Shown: positions 1 through 8,991 of the stretch, one piece after another
Layout of the letters: each line of letters opens with the position of its first letter
Position numbering within the stretch: position 1 is the first letter of the stretch
DNA from: Desulfuromonadaceae bacterium
GTDB lineage: Bacteria > Desulfobacterota > Desulfuromonadia > Geobacterales > Pseudopelobacteraceae
Direction of reading: 5' to 3'
Length of the DNA: 64,000 nt
Assembly (NCBI GenBank): GCA_028687585.1
Contig: JAQTZV010000011.1
Coordinates: 88,960 to 152,959 of the forward strand
The notes under the pieces: model-generated
Databases searched by the model: none
Told to the model about the DNA's origin: nothing
The model's input: only the letters and a program-made list of their open reading frames with translations
Position numbers and translations under genes: made by a program

Positions 1-395
1 AAACCGATCTTGACCGGCGCCGCTACAAACCGCGCCACTACAGCGGACAGGTGGTGCCACTGTTCGGTATCGATCACGACATCATAACGGCCGCCCAGCG
101 CCTGTAGAAACTCACGTGGATGATCGTAACAGAGCAGTTTGTCCACTCCGGGAATCAGCGAAAAAATGCCGGTGTTGCGTTTCTCAGCCAGTATTGTGAT
201 ATGGGCAGACGGAAAGGATTTTTTTAGAGAATTAATTGCAGGTGCAAGCAGTACCGCATCACCGATACCGCCGGGACGGATGAGGAGGAGTGAAGTTACT
301 GTAGAAGGAGCTTGTAAGCGCAAAGGTGCGGGAAAAACGGACGCTGCAATTCGCCCAAGTGCCGAATCAATCAGCTTCATCACGCGTATATTCAT
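1..395 (-). CDS. Glycosyltransferase family 9 (heptosyltransferase-like), C-terminus outside window
   Basis: The reading frame opens with ATG at 393-395 and stays open to the left edge, giving about 131 N-terminal residues. After a short leader comes LLIRPGGIGDAVLLAPAI (about residues 32-49), the N-terminal glycine-rich signature of ADP-heptose:LPS heptosyltransferases (GT9), followed by a typical Rossmann pattern with LIPGVDKLL and YDVVIDTEQW. GT9 enzymes act at the cytoplasmic face of the inner membrane, adding heptose or a related sugar to the LPS core. The start overlaps the stop of the upstream flavoprotein gene by 4 nt (ATGA), so it is probably translationally coupled. The catalytic C-terminal half is not visible, so donor specificity cannot be judged. 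Confidence 0.88.
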   Translation of the reverse strand, partial: MNIRVMKLIDSALGRIAASVFPAPLRLQAPSTVTSLLLIRPGGIGDAVLLAPAINSLKKSFPSAHITILAEKRNTGIFSLIPGVDKLLCYDHPREFLQALGGRYDVVIDTEQWHHLSAVVARFVAAPVKIG

Positions 396-1747
396 CCAAC
401 GGCACCGCTCAGAGTACTCTCTTCAGTTCCGTTCAGCAGGCGATCAACGACCTCCACCCCCTGCATGAAAGAATGGTCCATGTTACCGACTTCATATTTC
501 CAGGCGCCGAACCGCCCACGGGAAAAGATCAATTTTGATTCCATGTACGGCTGAATTGCAGCAAGCGCCTTGTCACGGCCTAATGTCGGCACCGGATAGG
601 AGTAGGGAATATCGATGAGATAACGACCGGCAATACGCTCCATCTGTTCTGCAACAATCAAACCGCTGGCAACCAGTCCCTGAAGTGAGTCTTCAATAAT
701 TCTGGTCTTATCCTCCGGCTTATGTGATGAATAGGTAGACTCACACATCAACGAAAAATACCGATCAGTATTTCCCTCGGGTACATTGAAACGTGAATAA
801 TTGTGAAAGTTGGTCACCCGGTAGAACGGGGCGTTGCTTTCCGGGAAATACATCCAGCACTTGGAATCATCACGCGTTCCTTCAAACCCAAGCCCGGCAA
901 TCAGTCCACTGTTATGAACAAGATCACCGGAAACATCTACAAGCGACTCAGGTATTTTACGGCATTTTGATACCAACAGGTCAAGTGGAGATGTATTGAT
1001 CAGAATATCATACCTCTCAATCCGGTCATTTGAAAACGTCACCAACTTCCGGTCCAGATCAATTTCAGTCATCTCATGCTGCAGATGTATTTTTTCATGC
1101 AAGGGCTTGGCAATGCCTTCGTAAATAGCCCCCGTACCACCATGTTTCGGAAAGCGAAACACGCTATTCGGCCCCCAGCTCAGATCATCACACTCCTCGG
1201 CAATGTTGCGTTCTATACGGGTCAGGTCGACGACACTCACTCGCTCGGCGATCCAGGATTTGCTCATAGATTCCAGCGGCACGCCCCACACTTTACGGTT
1301 ATAAGGTTCCATGAAGCACTTGACGATGCCACGGCCAAAGACCGTATCCATCCACTCCCTGAAATTGGCTGCTGAATCGGGAGAACCCTGCAATTCACGC
1401 AACCCGGAAACACATTCCTGGAGCGCATCATCCGGAAGATATCTGACATTATTCTGAAAAGGGTACGGCACCCAACGCTGCAGAATTCGAACCCAGCTTT
1501 CCCGTTGATGTTCGTAATAGTCCTCTCCAAGAGCATCAGTTACCGCCTTGTCGAAGTACTCATAATGGGAAAAGAGGACGTGGCCACCAACATCCCAGGT
1601 GAACCCGTTACCATCAAGAAATGATGTGGAGAGGCCACCGACGTAGTCGTTACGTTCAAATATCTGCCAGTCCGTATGGCCAAGTTTATTGAGATGATAG
1701 GCGGCGCCCAGGCCACAGGGGCCGGCGCCGAGGATGAGGAATTTCAT
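392..1747 (-). CDS. FAD-dependent amine-oxidase/UDP-galactopyranose-mutase-like protein
   Basis: A 451-residue protein. The N-terminus has a dinucleotide-binding fold (LILGAGPCGLGAAYHL, residues 4-19), then the FERNDYVGGLS segment and WDVGGHVLFSHY, the pattern of NAD(P)-binding Rossmann flavoproteins related to UDP-galactopyranose mutase and protoporphyrinogen oxidase. Members of this group in O-antigen clusters are thought to act on nucleotide sugars, but most are uncharacterised. Length fits the family. It lies between a GT2 gene (17-nt gap) and a GT9 gene (4-nt overlap), which supports a role in sugar-nucleotide conversion. Automatic annotation as a protoporphyrinogen oxidase would probably be misleading here. 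The exact reaction is not known. Confidence 0.82.
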   Translation of the reverse strand: MKFLILGAGPCGLGAAYHLNKLGHTDWQIFERNDYVGGLSTSFLDGNGFTWDVGGHVLFSHYEYFDKAVTDALGEDYYEHQRESWVRILQRWVPYPFQNNVRYLPDDALQECVSGLRELQGSPDSAANFREWMDTVFGRGIVKCFMEPYNRKVWGVPLESMSKSWIAERVSVVDLTRIERNIAEECDDLSWGPNSVFRFPKHGGTGAIYEGIAKPLHEKIHLQHEMTEIDLDRKLVTFSNDRIERYDILINTSPLDLLVSKCRKIPESLVDVSGDLVHNSGLIAGLGFEGTRDDSKCWMYFPESNAPFYRVTNFHNYSRFNVPEGNTDRYFSLMCESTYSSHKPEDKTRIIEDSLQGLVASGLIVAEQMERIAGRYLIDIPYSYPVPTLGRDKALAAIQPYMESKLIFSRGRFGAWKYEVGNMDHSFMQGVEVVDRLLNGTEESTLSGAVG

Positions 1748-1764
1748 GGCTTATTATGTCCTTC

Positions 1765-3201
1765 CTATAACTTTCCCGATTTTATGGCCTGGCACGACGC
1801 AAGAACTCGGGGCAGATGCACAAGGGCCAAAATCCTGCCAACTACAATAGCAACGGGGATCTTCCACAGTGTGCCAGGAGATACCCTGCATTCCCTGAAC
1901 GATCCATCCCATCGGTCGAACTGCACATTTCTCCGCACCAGGAAGGCAAATGGCAACGGCAACCGTTCTCCGGCAGTAACGCCGCACGTAAAACGGCCCA
2001 CCATGATTGCTATCGCGGTTTTGAAACCGGCAGTAAATCTCTCCCGAAACAAGTCATAGGTAATAACGGCATCAATGCCCGGAAAATTGTAAATAGCAGC
2101 TCGGTCGGCAGAAACGACAATCGTGATCGAAGCCACCGCCCATGAAGATTTAATACTCTTGACGGCAGCAGCAACATCCTCAAAAGAACCAACAGCAAAG
2201 AGCAGCACACGATCGAATCGTTGAAAATAGTCCTTACGTGCCATCTCCCCAGTTGCAACACTCCCAAGACCCCGAAACGATGTCCCGGATTTCCCGAAGC
2301 GCAACGCGATAAAATCATCTCCGGCAGCCCTGAGATGCCTGGCAGCATGATTATGCCCAAGCAACGCAAGATACCGACACAAAGTCAGATAGTTGCCCAT
2401 GATAGTGAATGCCGCCACTGCCAGCGCAACACCACTACGGTATTTCGCCTGAAACAGGAGTGAATTCCGAAAGTTATAATAAGACACCGCAGGACTGTAG
2501 CCTTTTTCCGCTACATGGAATACCGGTGCATCGAGAACAGCCACGACCCTGTGCCCATCATTGCGTATCTGCGTACAATAATCGATATCGTCCCAATGGA
2601 GAAAATATCGCTCATCCATGAGACCGACCCGCCGCACCACACTCTCGCGAATCAACGCCGAACACGCTGCGACGCTGTCCACATCAAACACTCTTGGCCC
2701 TTTATACGTGTTCAACCTGTTATAGCGAAGACAAGGCTCAGAGGTACCGGTTCGCCAGCCAATAGTAGCCCCGGCCTCAACTATCAGTTCGTGATCCTCA
2801 ATACTCATAATGCAGGAACCGGCAGCCCCAATAGAATGATCATCCTCCATAATGTTTACCAGGCTACTCAGCGTACCGGGCAAAACTTCAGCATCATTGT
2901 CGAGCAGCCACAGATAATCTTGGCGGAGAGAGCGAAGAGCATAATCCATCCCCGCATTAAACCCGCCAGTACCTCCCATATTTTCATGGTTTTCCAGAAG
3001 GACGACATCCAAATCATGCTCTCTGATAGCCTGCACGGAACCGTCAGTTGACGCATTATCGACAACAACAATATTCCGGTTTACATAATCAATAGTGAGC
3101 AGGGAATCGAATAGATTGAGTACATACTCCCGCTTGTTCCAGTTGACAATCACAATAGTAACCCATGGTTCGGGCGCTGCCGGAGTAGTCGCGACACTCA
3201 C
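1765..3201 (-). CDS. Glycosyltransferase family 2 with an extra C-terminal domain
   Basis: A 478-residue protein. Residues about 13-250 form a GT-A (GT2) domain: VTIVIVNWNKREYVLNL, VVDNASTDGS (about 47-56) and the DxD-type metal site LLDNDAE near residue 98, as in rhamnosyltransferase-like enzymes that add sugars to lipid-linked glycans. About 150 residues after roughly residue 310 are not part of the usual domain: they contain a short alpha/beta stretch (RVLLFAVGSFEDVAAAV, ASITIVVSA) and a hydrophobic tail. I do not recognise this part. The start overlaps the preceding GT4 stop by 4 nt. Sugar donor and acceptor are unknown. Confidence 0.87.
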   Translation of the reverse strand: MSVATTPAAPEPWVTIVIVNWNKREYVLNLFDSLLTIDYVNRNIVVVDNASTDGSVQAIREHDLDVVLLENHENMGGTGGFNAGMDYALRSLRQDYLWLLDNDAEVLPGTLSSLVNIMEDDHSIGAAGSCIMSIEDHELIVEAGATIGWRTGTSEPCLRYNRLNTYKGPRVFDVDSVAACSALIRESVVRRVGLMDERYFLHWDDIDYCTQIRNDGHRVVAVLDAPVFHVAEKGYSPAVSYYNFRNSLLFQAKYRSGVALAVAAFTIMGNYLTLCRYLALLGHNHAARHLRAAGDDFIALRFGKSGTSFRGLGSVATGEMARKDYFQRFDRVLLFAVGSFEDVAAAVKSIKSSWAVASITIVVSADRAAIYNFPGIDAVITYDLFRERFTAGFKTAIAIMVGRFTCGVTAGERLPLPFAFLVRRNVQFDRWDGSFRECRVSPGTLWKIPVAIVVGRILALVHLPRVLASCQAIKSGKL

Positions 3202-4598
3202 CGGTTATCTCCTTGCATGGCAATCGCCTCTTCATAACAATGCAGAACCATCGCAAGGTGCTCATTGCCATTGGCAATCAATCGACTGCGATTTTTAAGA
3301 ATCCAGTCGTTCAAAGGAACAACACTATTGGGATTTACAATTATTTGCTCCATGATTCCGGCAAGTTCCTCCGCAGTACAACTTTTATTTACCCAACCAG
3401 AGAAGCCCTCAATAGTATAATCGACGATACCACCACGTCGGTTCCCGATCACCGGAATCCCTTTTGCCAAGAACTCAGTACCCACGTAACCATATACCTC
3501 TTCGCACAAAGACGGGATGATACCGACATCCACATCGTTCAGCATCCAGTCTAGTTCATCCCTTGTGTATTTACCCCGCCACCTCACTGAAGTAGAGGCA
3601 TTTATGGCGCGTCTGTACGGCCGATAAACATCGCCAAAAACATCAAGATGAAACTTGCCCTCATAACCGCGTTCACGGAGAATAGCCACACAGTCGCGAA
3701 TCAGCTCTGCTCCCTTGTATGGCGCCAGCGCACCATTCAAGGTTGCAAACCGGACAGGAAGATCAATCGTTTGCATTCGTCTCGCGGTAAGGCGCTCTAT
3801 GTGAGACAGTGACGAGTGCACAACCCTGATGTTACCGAGACCGGTCCTTTCCTCGTAAATCTGCTTAGTGCGGTTGGACTGGGCAATGATGACGTCAACG
3901 TCCCTCAGTCGAGCAATGTTTCCCGAACGACGATCACGGTAAATTACCTTCATATCCTCCTCAGAATGACGAACGCTCTTGACTGCCAGCAGCCGATCGA
4001 ACGCATATCTCGCCAGTAGAGGAATGGAATACAGCCATTTTGAACCGCCCCTGGTAGTAACGGTCCGCAACCTGTCTCTTAGTCCCCAGTCCGTACCTTG
4101 CCGACAACACTCTACACAACCGTCACCAGTAATGTCACAGCACAGACTGCTCCCAATGCGGTAAAGATTCAGGGTCGGACACAGCGGAAAATAGTCATGG
4201 AGAGTCAGCACCAACGGCAGGCACCGCTGCTTGCAGATATCGATCAGAGTGAAAGGGAGTCCTGCCAGTTCATGAATATGGATGACTTCCGGCCTGAACT
4301 CTTCAACTGTCTGGCTGAAATAACGTTCGGAGAGTGGTTCCCCCAATTCCTTTTCAGCAGGAAAAGTTCCTCGATTCCCCAAGTGCACCAGCGGCGGATT
4401 GCGAATCTCGTACCTGCGGAGACCCGCTTGTGACCAGATAGCCAATGATGACTCGCCCCAAAGACCCCGGCGGCCGGGGAAAAACGCTGCAACATCGTGC
4501 CCCCTGGCCGCCTGGGACTGCATGATATTGTCGACATACATCACCAGCCCACCCTCACGCCAGGGCGAAAATCCCCACAGTACATGAAGGATTCTCAT
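3198..4598 (-). CDS. Glycosyltransferase family 4 with cysteine-rich insert
   Basis: A 466-residue GT-B enzyme. The N-terminal acceptor domain opens MRILHVLWGFSPWREGG, and the C-terminal donor domain has the family E-x7-E pattern in EEVYGYVGTEFLAKGIPVIG (about 375-395) followed by NRRGG. A cysteine-rich insert lies around residues 127-170 (CKQRC, HDYFPLCP, SLCCD, GCVECC), also known from other GT4 enzymes of polysaccharide clusters; whether it binds metal is not established. It overlaps both neighbours by 4 nt (ATGA), which fits strict co-translation. It probably transfers a hexose or deoxyhexose from a nucleotide sugar to the growing lipid-linked chain. Confidence 0.88.
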   Translation of the reverse strand: MRILHVLWGFSPWREGGLVMYVDNIMQSQAARGHDVAAFFPGRRGLWGESSLAIWSQAGLRRYEIRNPPLVHLGNRGTFPAEKELGEPLSERYFSQTVEEFRPEVIHIHELAGLPFTLIDICKQRCLPLVLTLHDYFPLCPTLNLYRIGSSLCCDITGDGCVECCRQGTDWGLRDRLRTVTTRGGSKWLYSIPLLARYAFDRLLAVKSVRHSEEDMKVIYRDRRSGNIARLRDVDVIIAQSNRTKQIYEERTGLGNIRVVHSSLSHIERLTARRMQTIDLPVRFATLNGALAPYKGAELIRDCVAILRERGYEGKFHLDVFGDVYRPYRRAINASTSVRWRGKYTRDELDWMLNDVDVGIIPSLCEEVYGYVGTEFLAKGIPVIGNRRGGIVDYTIEGFSGWVNKSCTAEELAGIMEQIIVNPNSVVPLNDWILKNRSRLIANGNEHLAMVLHCYEEAIAMQGDNR

Positions 4599-5461
4599 GG
4601 CAGGCGACCTGGATTTTGCCCGTGACCATCGGTGTAGCCAAGCAAGCGCTTCAACCTGGGCAACAGCAGGTTAAAGATCCTGGTGTCAGTGATAAATCCG
4701 AGCCGCTGTTCGAAAAAATCCAGCTTGGCAGCTATCCGATCCAGATTCTTCCGAGCCTGCGCATCGCCGCCATGTCGCATGATCACAAATGCCGCATCAA
4801 CCTCACTGAGATATTTATCGCGCTTCGTTTTTGCTGCGGCATGCACCAAGCTTTTCGAGAAAAGAGTATCAGTCAGTTCAAAGTTGAAGTTCTGTGCTAT
4901 CTTAAACCAGAGATCGAGGTCCATGGCAAAATTGATCGACTCATCAAGCCCTCCTGCCCGTTCCCAGGCTGTACGCGTAAAAAAGCAGGAGGGCTGCATG
5001 AAGTGAAACAACTCCAGCCAATCATACAGAGAACGGTAGGTAACCGGTGCGGGAGTTTTGTGCATCAAGACCCTGCCATAACGGTCAACGTAGTCGCCGG
5101 CACCGATAAAAGCCCCGGCAGCAGGGTTAAGCCGATACATCTCCGCCACGGCGTGCAACGCACCCTCCGCCAGACAATCATCGGAGTTGACCCAGCCGAA
5201 AAGCTCCCCGGTAGCACGCTGCAATCCTTTGTTGATGGCATTGCTCTGCCCGGTATCCGGCTCGCTGACCCAATAGGCGATTTGGGATTCATAGCGGCGG
5301 ATACTGTCGATGCTGCAGTCGCGGCTGTCACCATCAATGACAAGGTATTCCAGGTTGGGATAGTTCTGGGAGAGTACCGAGACAATCGTTTTTTCCAGAT
5401 AAATGCCCTGATTATACGAAGGAGTCACGATCGATATTTTCGGAAAAAAGCGAGAGACCAC
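4595..5461 (-). CDS. Glycosyltransferase family 2
   Basis: A 288-residue GT-A enzyme: ISIVTPSYNQGIYLEKTI at the N-terminus, LEYLVIDGDSRD (about 35-46), and a DxD-like site in WVNSDDC near residue 91. This resembles the WcaA-like GT2 enzymes that are common in capsule and O-antigen loci. It has no membrane segments, so it is a peripheral cytoplasmic enzyme. Its stop overlaps the start of the GT4 gene by 4 nt and its start abuts the stop of the upstream GT4 gene. Sugar specificity cannot be read from the sequence. Confidence 0.88.
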   Translation of the reverse strand: MVSRFFPKISIVTPSYNQGIYLEKTIVSVLSQNYPNLEYLVIDGDSRDCSIDSIRRYESQIAYWVSEPDTGQSNAINKGLQRATGELFGWVNSDDCLAEGALHAVAEMYRLNPAAGAFIGAGDYVDRYGRVLMHKTPAPVTYRSLYDWLELFHFMQPSCFFTRTAWERAGGLDESINFAMDLDLWFKIAQNFNFELTDTLFSKSLVHAAAKTKRDKYLSEVDAAFVIMRHGGDAQARKNLDRIAAKLDFFEQRLGFITDTRIFNLLLPRLKRLLGYTDGHGQNPGRLP

Positions 5462-6655
5462 CTACGGCTCCTTCCAGCAGTGCGACAACACGTCATAGTC
5501 GTGGAAAATCCGCTCAAGGACACGCCAATAATCTGCCGACGTCCACGACGCGACCAGGTACTTTCCCTGGGCTATCTTTTTCTGGACTGTCACCTTGTCC
5601 GTTTTGATTAATCGCAAAGCTGCCACCAGCGTAGCAGAATCGTTAAGGTCAAACAAAAATGCAGCATCGCCCACCTGGTCACGCAATCCTGGTAGATTCG
5701 GATAACAGACGGGACAACCGGCCTGAAAAGCCTCAAGCGGCGGAATATTAGTCGGTCCAAAATAGGTTGGCATCACCAGAGCAAGAGCCTGACGGTAAAG
5801 AGAATACATTTCCGCACGATCAACGAAGCCAATGTGGTGAATAAATTCCGCGATCCCAAGATGACGGGCCTGCCGAAGCACTGATGCGAGGTTTCCCTTG
5901 TCCGATCCGGAAAACACCGCATGCACCGGTTCCCCCTGCTCGAACAAGGTTTTCACAACGTCAAGAATATAACCATGATTCTTATGCGGCCAAAACTGGG
6001 CTGGATAAAAGATGTACTCTCCGTCCAAACGGTAGACACTCCTGACATTTGTGCTGCCATCCCCTTCCTGCATGCTGAGATCGGAGAGAAACGGCAGTAC
6101 TGCAATCCTCTCCCCGTCGAGTCGATACCTGCTCAGGAGATTATCCCTTCCGGCCTGAGAATCGACAATTATGGCAACAGCTTTGGGCAGCGCTTGTGAA
6201 AAGAGCAGTTCTCTCGCTTCGAACTCCCCCCCAAAATTCACCTCCGGAAACTCGACCCGGTCAAGATGGCACAGATCCCATACAGAAAATACATAGTTAT
6301 GATACCTAATATCCAGTGCCAGCGAAGATGGCGCAGAAAAAAACACCAGATCAATAGCATGTAAAGAGAGTATCCTGTCCAGAGGAGAAGCAGGCCAGGG
6401 CAGCGATCTGGCAGGAACCAGTAAGGATTTGATGCGGTGCAGTCCAAACCGCAACCGATCGATGAGAGAAAAGTCTAGCAGTATTGCCTGAATACCCCGA
6501 TGAGCCAGCAGCGCCACATGCTCTCCTTGGGTAACGAAAAACATAAATTCCCAGCGTGCATCATTATGTTCGCTCAAGAGGTCGACCAGCGCCAGTTCAT
6601 GACTGAACCCGCCACCGGCCTGAAGGCCGCTTTGCAGAATAACCCCAATTCTCAT
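5462..6655 (-). CDS. Glycosyltransferase family 4 (GT-B)
   Basis: A 397-residue protein with a GT-B layout. The C-terminal donor-binding half includes YPAQFWPHKNHGYIL (about 213-227), FSGSDKGN, and PTYFGPTNIPPLEAFQAGCPV with the characteristic glutamate. The N-terminal half has a glycine-rich loop (QAGGGFSHELALVD), as in mannosyl- and rhamnosyltransferases. It shares one base with the stop of the upstream methyltransferase gene and abuts the downstream GT2 gene. It is a cytoplasmic enzyme of the same assembly line; the donor is unknown. Confidence 0.87.
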   Translation of the reverse strand: MRIGVILQSGLQAGGGFSHELALVDLLSEHNDARWEFMFFVTQGEHVALLAHRGIQAILLDFSLIDRLRFGLHRIKSLLVPARSLPWPASPLDRILSLHAIDLVFFSAPSSLALDIRYHNYVFSVWDLCHLDRVEFPEVNFGGEFEARELLFSQALPKAVAIIVDSQAGRDNLLSRYRLDGERIAVLPFLSDLSMQEGDGSTNVRSVYRLDGEYIFYPAQFWPHKNHGYILDVVKTLFEQGEPVHAVFSGSDKGNLASVLRQARHLGIAEFIHHIGFVDRAEMYSLYRQALALVMPTYFGPTNIPPLEAFQAGCPVCYPNLPGLRDQVGDAAFLFDLNDSATLVAALRLIKTDKVTVQKKIAQGKYLVASWTSADYWRVLERIFHDYDVLSHCWKEP

Positions 6656-7428
6656 TACAGTTTCCGCGCCAGGCAGATAATATTCCAGGAAGCAGCATCC
6701 GGAGGGTCAAATGTCAGCCACCGGTAGCAGTGTGCCGGCTCGAATCCGGCCTGTTTGAGGAACAACTGAATTTCAGGCACAAAAAGATATCTCATTCGGT
6801 GACATTCGTGCAGCACCGAAAAAGTGTCTGACGCTTTGTCCCGAATATGCACCTCGAAGTTAACATCAACGCAATTAAGTTCGTGATGCATTTTGGGCTC
6901 GGCAATCCGAATCACACCGAGACAGTCATCCTCCAGCCGTTTGACTCGCACTGCCGGAGGGTCGACAAGAACTCCGGGACCGTACCAGCAATCGAAAATC
7001 AGCAGGCCACCCGGTTGGAGATGCGCGCAGGCAGTAGCAAAAAATGCCGCAAGATCGTCATTGGTCGCCTGATAGCTGATAACGTGAAACAGAGCTGTCA
7101 CCGTTTCAAAGATCCGGCCAATCCTTACACTGCGAATATCACCCTTAACAAAACTGGGGCTCTGCGCACCGGCAGACAAAGATGCCCCACGGAGGCGGGC
7201 AGCAACCAGCATCTCATCAGATAGATCTACGCCGGTAATGCCGTAACCAAGCTGTGCCAGTTCAAAATCATGGCTGCCGGTACCGCATCCAAGATTCAGA
7301 ACCGAGCCAGTCCCCTGGCCATGGCGCTGAATAAGTTCATGCACATAGCGAGCTTCGGCAGCGTAATCCTTGTCCTTGTAAAGCAGATTGTAGTACCGGG
7401 CATACTGACCAAAAATAGTCTCGCTCAT
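6655..7428 (-). CDS. Class I SAM-dependent methyltransferase
   Basis: A 257-residue protein with methyltransferase motif I, VLNLGCGTGSHDFELA (about 43-58), then an acidic motif II in ITGVDLSDEML and a motif IV-like FVKGDIRSV. Residues after about 180 form the beta-rich C-terminal part seen in methyltransferases of nucleotide-sugar or glycan tailoring. It sits between the DegT aminotransferase gene (4-nt overlap) and a GT4 gene. In such a position it may N- or O-methylate an amino or deoxy sugar; this is inference from context. Confidence 0.85.
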   Translation of the reverse strand: MSETIFGQYARYYNLLYKDKDYAAEARYVHELIQRHGQGTGSVLNLGCGTGSHDFELAQLGYGITGVDLSDEMLVAARLRGASLSAGAQSPSFVKGDIRSVRIGRIFETVTALFHVISYQATNDDLAAFFATACAHLQPGGLLIFDCWYGPGVLVDPPAVRVKRLEDDCLGVIRIAEPKMHHELNCVDVNFEVHIRDKASDTFSVLHECHRMRYLFVPEIQLFLKQAGFEPAHCYRWLTFDPPDAASWNIICLARKL

Positions 7429-8543
7429 GCAAGTACCTCGTGTACCGCAGCAGCGACTATCTCCATCTGCCGCTCGGTCAAGGCCATGCCGCTGGGGAGA
7501 TACAGGCCGCGCCTGGCAAGTCTCTCTGCAACCGGATGAACATCCCCGGTGAACAGTCCCATCTTCCTGAAGACCGGCTGTTCGTGCATCGGCCAGAAAA
7601 ACGGCCTTGTACCGATCCCCCGTGCGCCCAGACGTTTCATCATCCCCTCGGCATCAAACGTCACGTCATTATCCAATAACAGGCCGTAAACCCAATAGAT
7701 ACTCTCGGCAAAACCGGTTCGTGCAACCGGCAGCTGCACGTGAGACACTCCCCTGAAAAGCTCGTTATACCTGTTCCCCATGACCCGCTTGCGCATAACA
7801 AATTCATCCAGCCGCTCCAACTGTGCCAAACCCATCGCTGCCTGCAGGTTGGTCATACGGTAATTCCAACCAAGTTCTTCATGAACAAACCTTTTATTCG
7901 CCTGAAAGCACAGGTTTCGCAAGCTCCTGCAGCGCTCGGCAAGGTTGCTGTCGTTGCAAACCAGCATACCCCCTTCACCTGTAGTGATATGCTTGTTCGG
8001 ATAAAAACTGAAGGTGCTGATATCGCCAAAGCTTCCGCACGGCCTGCCGTTGTAAGTCTGACCGTGCATCTCGGCAGCATCCTCAATTATTTTCAGGCCA
8101 TGACGACCGGCAAGCTCAAGCAGAGGAGCCATATCAACCGGAAGACCATAGATATGAACCATCATAATGGCCCTGGTTCTAGGAGTTATCTTCTCAGCAA
8201 CCTGACTGACATCCATATTCCAGGTCAACGGATCAGCATCGACCAATACCGGATGTGCGCCGGCACGAACAACAGCAGCTGCGCAGGAAATGATGGTAAA
8301 TGCCGGCAGAATCACCTCATCTCCCGGCCCCAAGCCAAGAGCCTGGACAGCGATATCCAGTGCGCCTGATCCGTTTGCAACCGCAATACCATGCTCACGC
8401 TCTACCCGCCCGGAAAATTTCTCCTCAAACAGTGGCACAAACGGGCCCTCGGACGAAATCCAGCCGGTATCGATGCATTCCATCAGATACTTTTTCTCGT
8501 TACCATTCAGTAGCGGTTCATTTACCGGAATAAAACTACTCAT
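7425..8543 (-). CDS. DegT/DnrJ/EryC1/StrS-family sugar aminotransferase
   Basis: A 372-residue PLP enzyme of the usual family length. Visible marks are NEPLLNGNEKKYL at the start, the substrate loop GSGALDIAVQAL, DAAEMHGQ for PLP contact, and the Schiff-base lysine in SFYPNKHITTGEGGM (about residue 184). These enzymes transaminate keto-sugar nucleotides, such as UDP- or dTDP-4-keto-6-deoxyhexoses, to amino sugars. The cupin gene directly upstream overlaps it by 8 nt, a pairing often seen in amino-deoxysugar pathways. The dehydratase that would supply the keto-sugar is not in the window. Confidence 0.92.
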   Translation of the reverse strand: MSSFIPVNEPLLNGNEKKYLMECIDTGWISSEGPFVPLFEEKFSGRVEREHGIAVANGSGALDIAVQALGLGPGDEVILPAFTIISCAAAVVRAGAHPVLVDADPLTWNMDVSQVAEKITPRTRAIMMVHIYGLPVDMAPLLELAGRHGLKIIEDAAEMHGQTYNGRPCGSFGDISTFSFYPNKHITTGEGGMLVCNDSNLAERCRSLRNLCFQANKRFVHEELGWNYRMTNLQAAMGLAQLERLDEFVMRKRVMGNRYNELFRGVSHVQLPVARTGFAESIYWVYGLLLDNDVTFDAEGMMKRLGARGIGTRPFFWPMHEQPVFRKMGLFTGDVHPVAERLARRGLYLPSGMALTERQMEIVAAAVHEVLA

Positions 8544-8973
8544 GGTCCCTCACCACAGCATCGGCAGCGGTAATGCCGACAAATCTGGTCTTATCGGCCT
8601 CACCGGCATATGGCCCCTGCTTAATCTCGATCATTTCTATCTGTTCGAGCGCCTCGAATCCGTGACCGCCAGAAGCTAGCAGGATGACGTCGCCAGCTTC
8701 AAGAATTCTGCTCTCCAGGTAAACACGTCTGTTATCGTAAAAGTCCACCCGCAGCCGGCCGCGTTTCAAAAACAGGACTTCCTGTGTGTACAACACTTCA
8801 CGCTGAACCTCATTGTGCACATGGGGGTGAATCACCTTCCCCTCAGGGTGGTTCATATACGCAAGCTGCTGAGAAAATCGATCCGGAGTGAAAAACGTAA
8901 TCCCTTCGGCGCTGAACCCGCTGCGAACGATAATTGCATAAATTGAATCTGCATCGGCGATTTTTTCCAGCAT
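8536..8973 (-). CDS. Cupin-fold protein next to sugar aminotransferase
   Basis: A 145-residue protein from the ATG at 8971-8973, preceded by AGAGAGG; a TTG one codon earlier is less likely. It has a double-stranded beta-helix pattern with metal-ligand-like histidines in IHPHVHNE and a second half ILEAGDVILLASGGHGFE. Related small cupins sit beside DegT aminotransferases in LPS clusters. Possible roles are sugar isomerase, epimerase or small-molecule binding, but none can be chosen from the sequence. It overlaps the aminotransferase gene by 8 nt, so the two are probably made together. Confidence 0.75.
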   Translation of the reverse strand: MLEKIADADSIYAIIVRSGFSAEGITFFTPDRFSQQLAYMNHPEGKVIHPHVHNEVQREVLYTQEVLFLKRGRLRVDFYDNRRVYLESRILEAGDVILLASGGHGFEALEQIEMIEIKQGPYAGEADKTRFVGITAADAVVRDHE

Positions 8974-8991
8974 CAATAGACCTCTCTATAA

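Noticed and set aside
4097..4215. Haem or zinc site in the GT4 cysteine cluster
   Set aside because: There is no CxxCH motif, and similar cysteine inserts are known in GT4 enzymes without proved metal binding.
4616..5611. Long plus-strand open frame of 331 codons
   Set aside because: It lies opposite two clear glycosyltransferase genes, has no family similarity and no ribosome site; it is a shadow frame.
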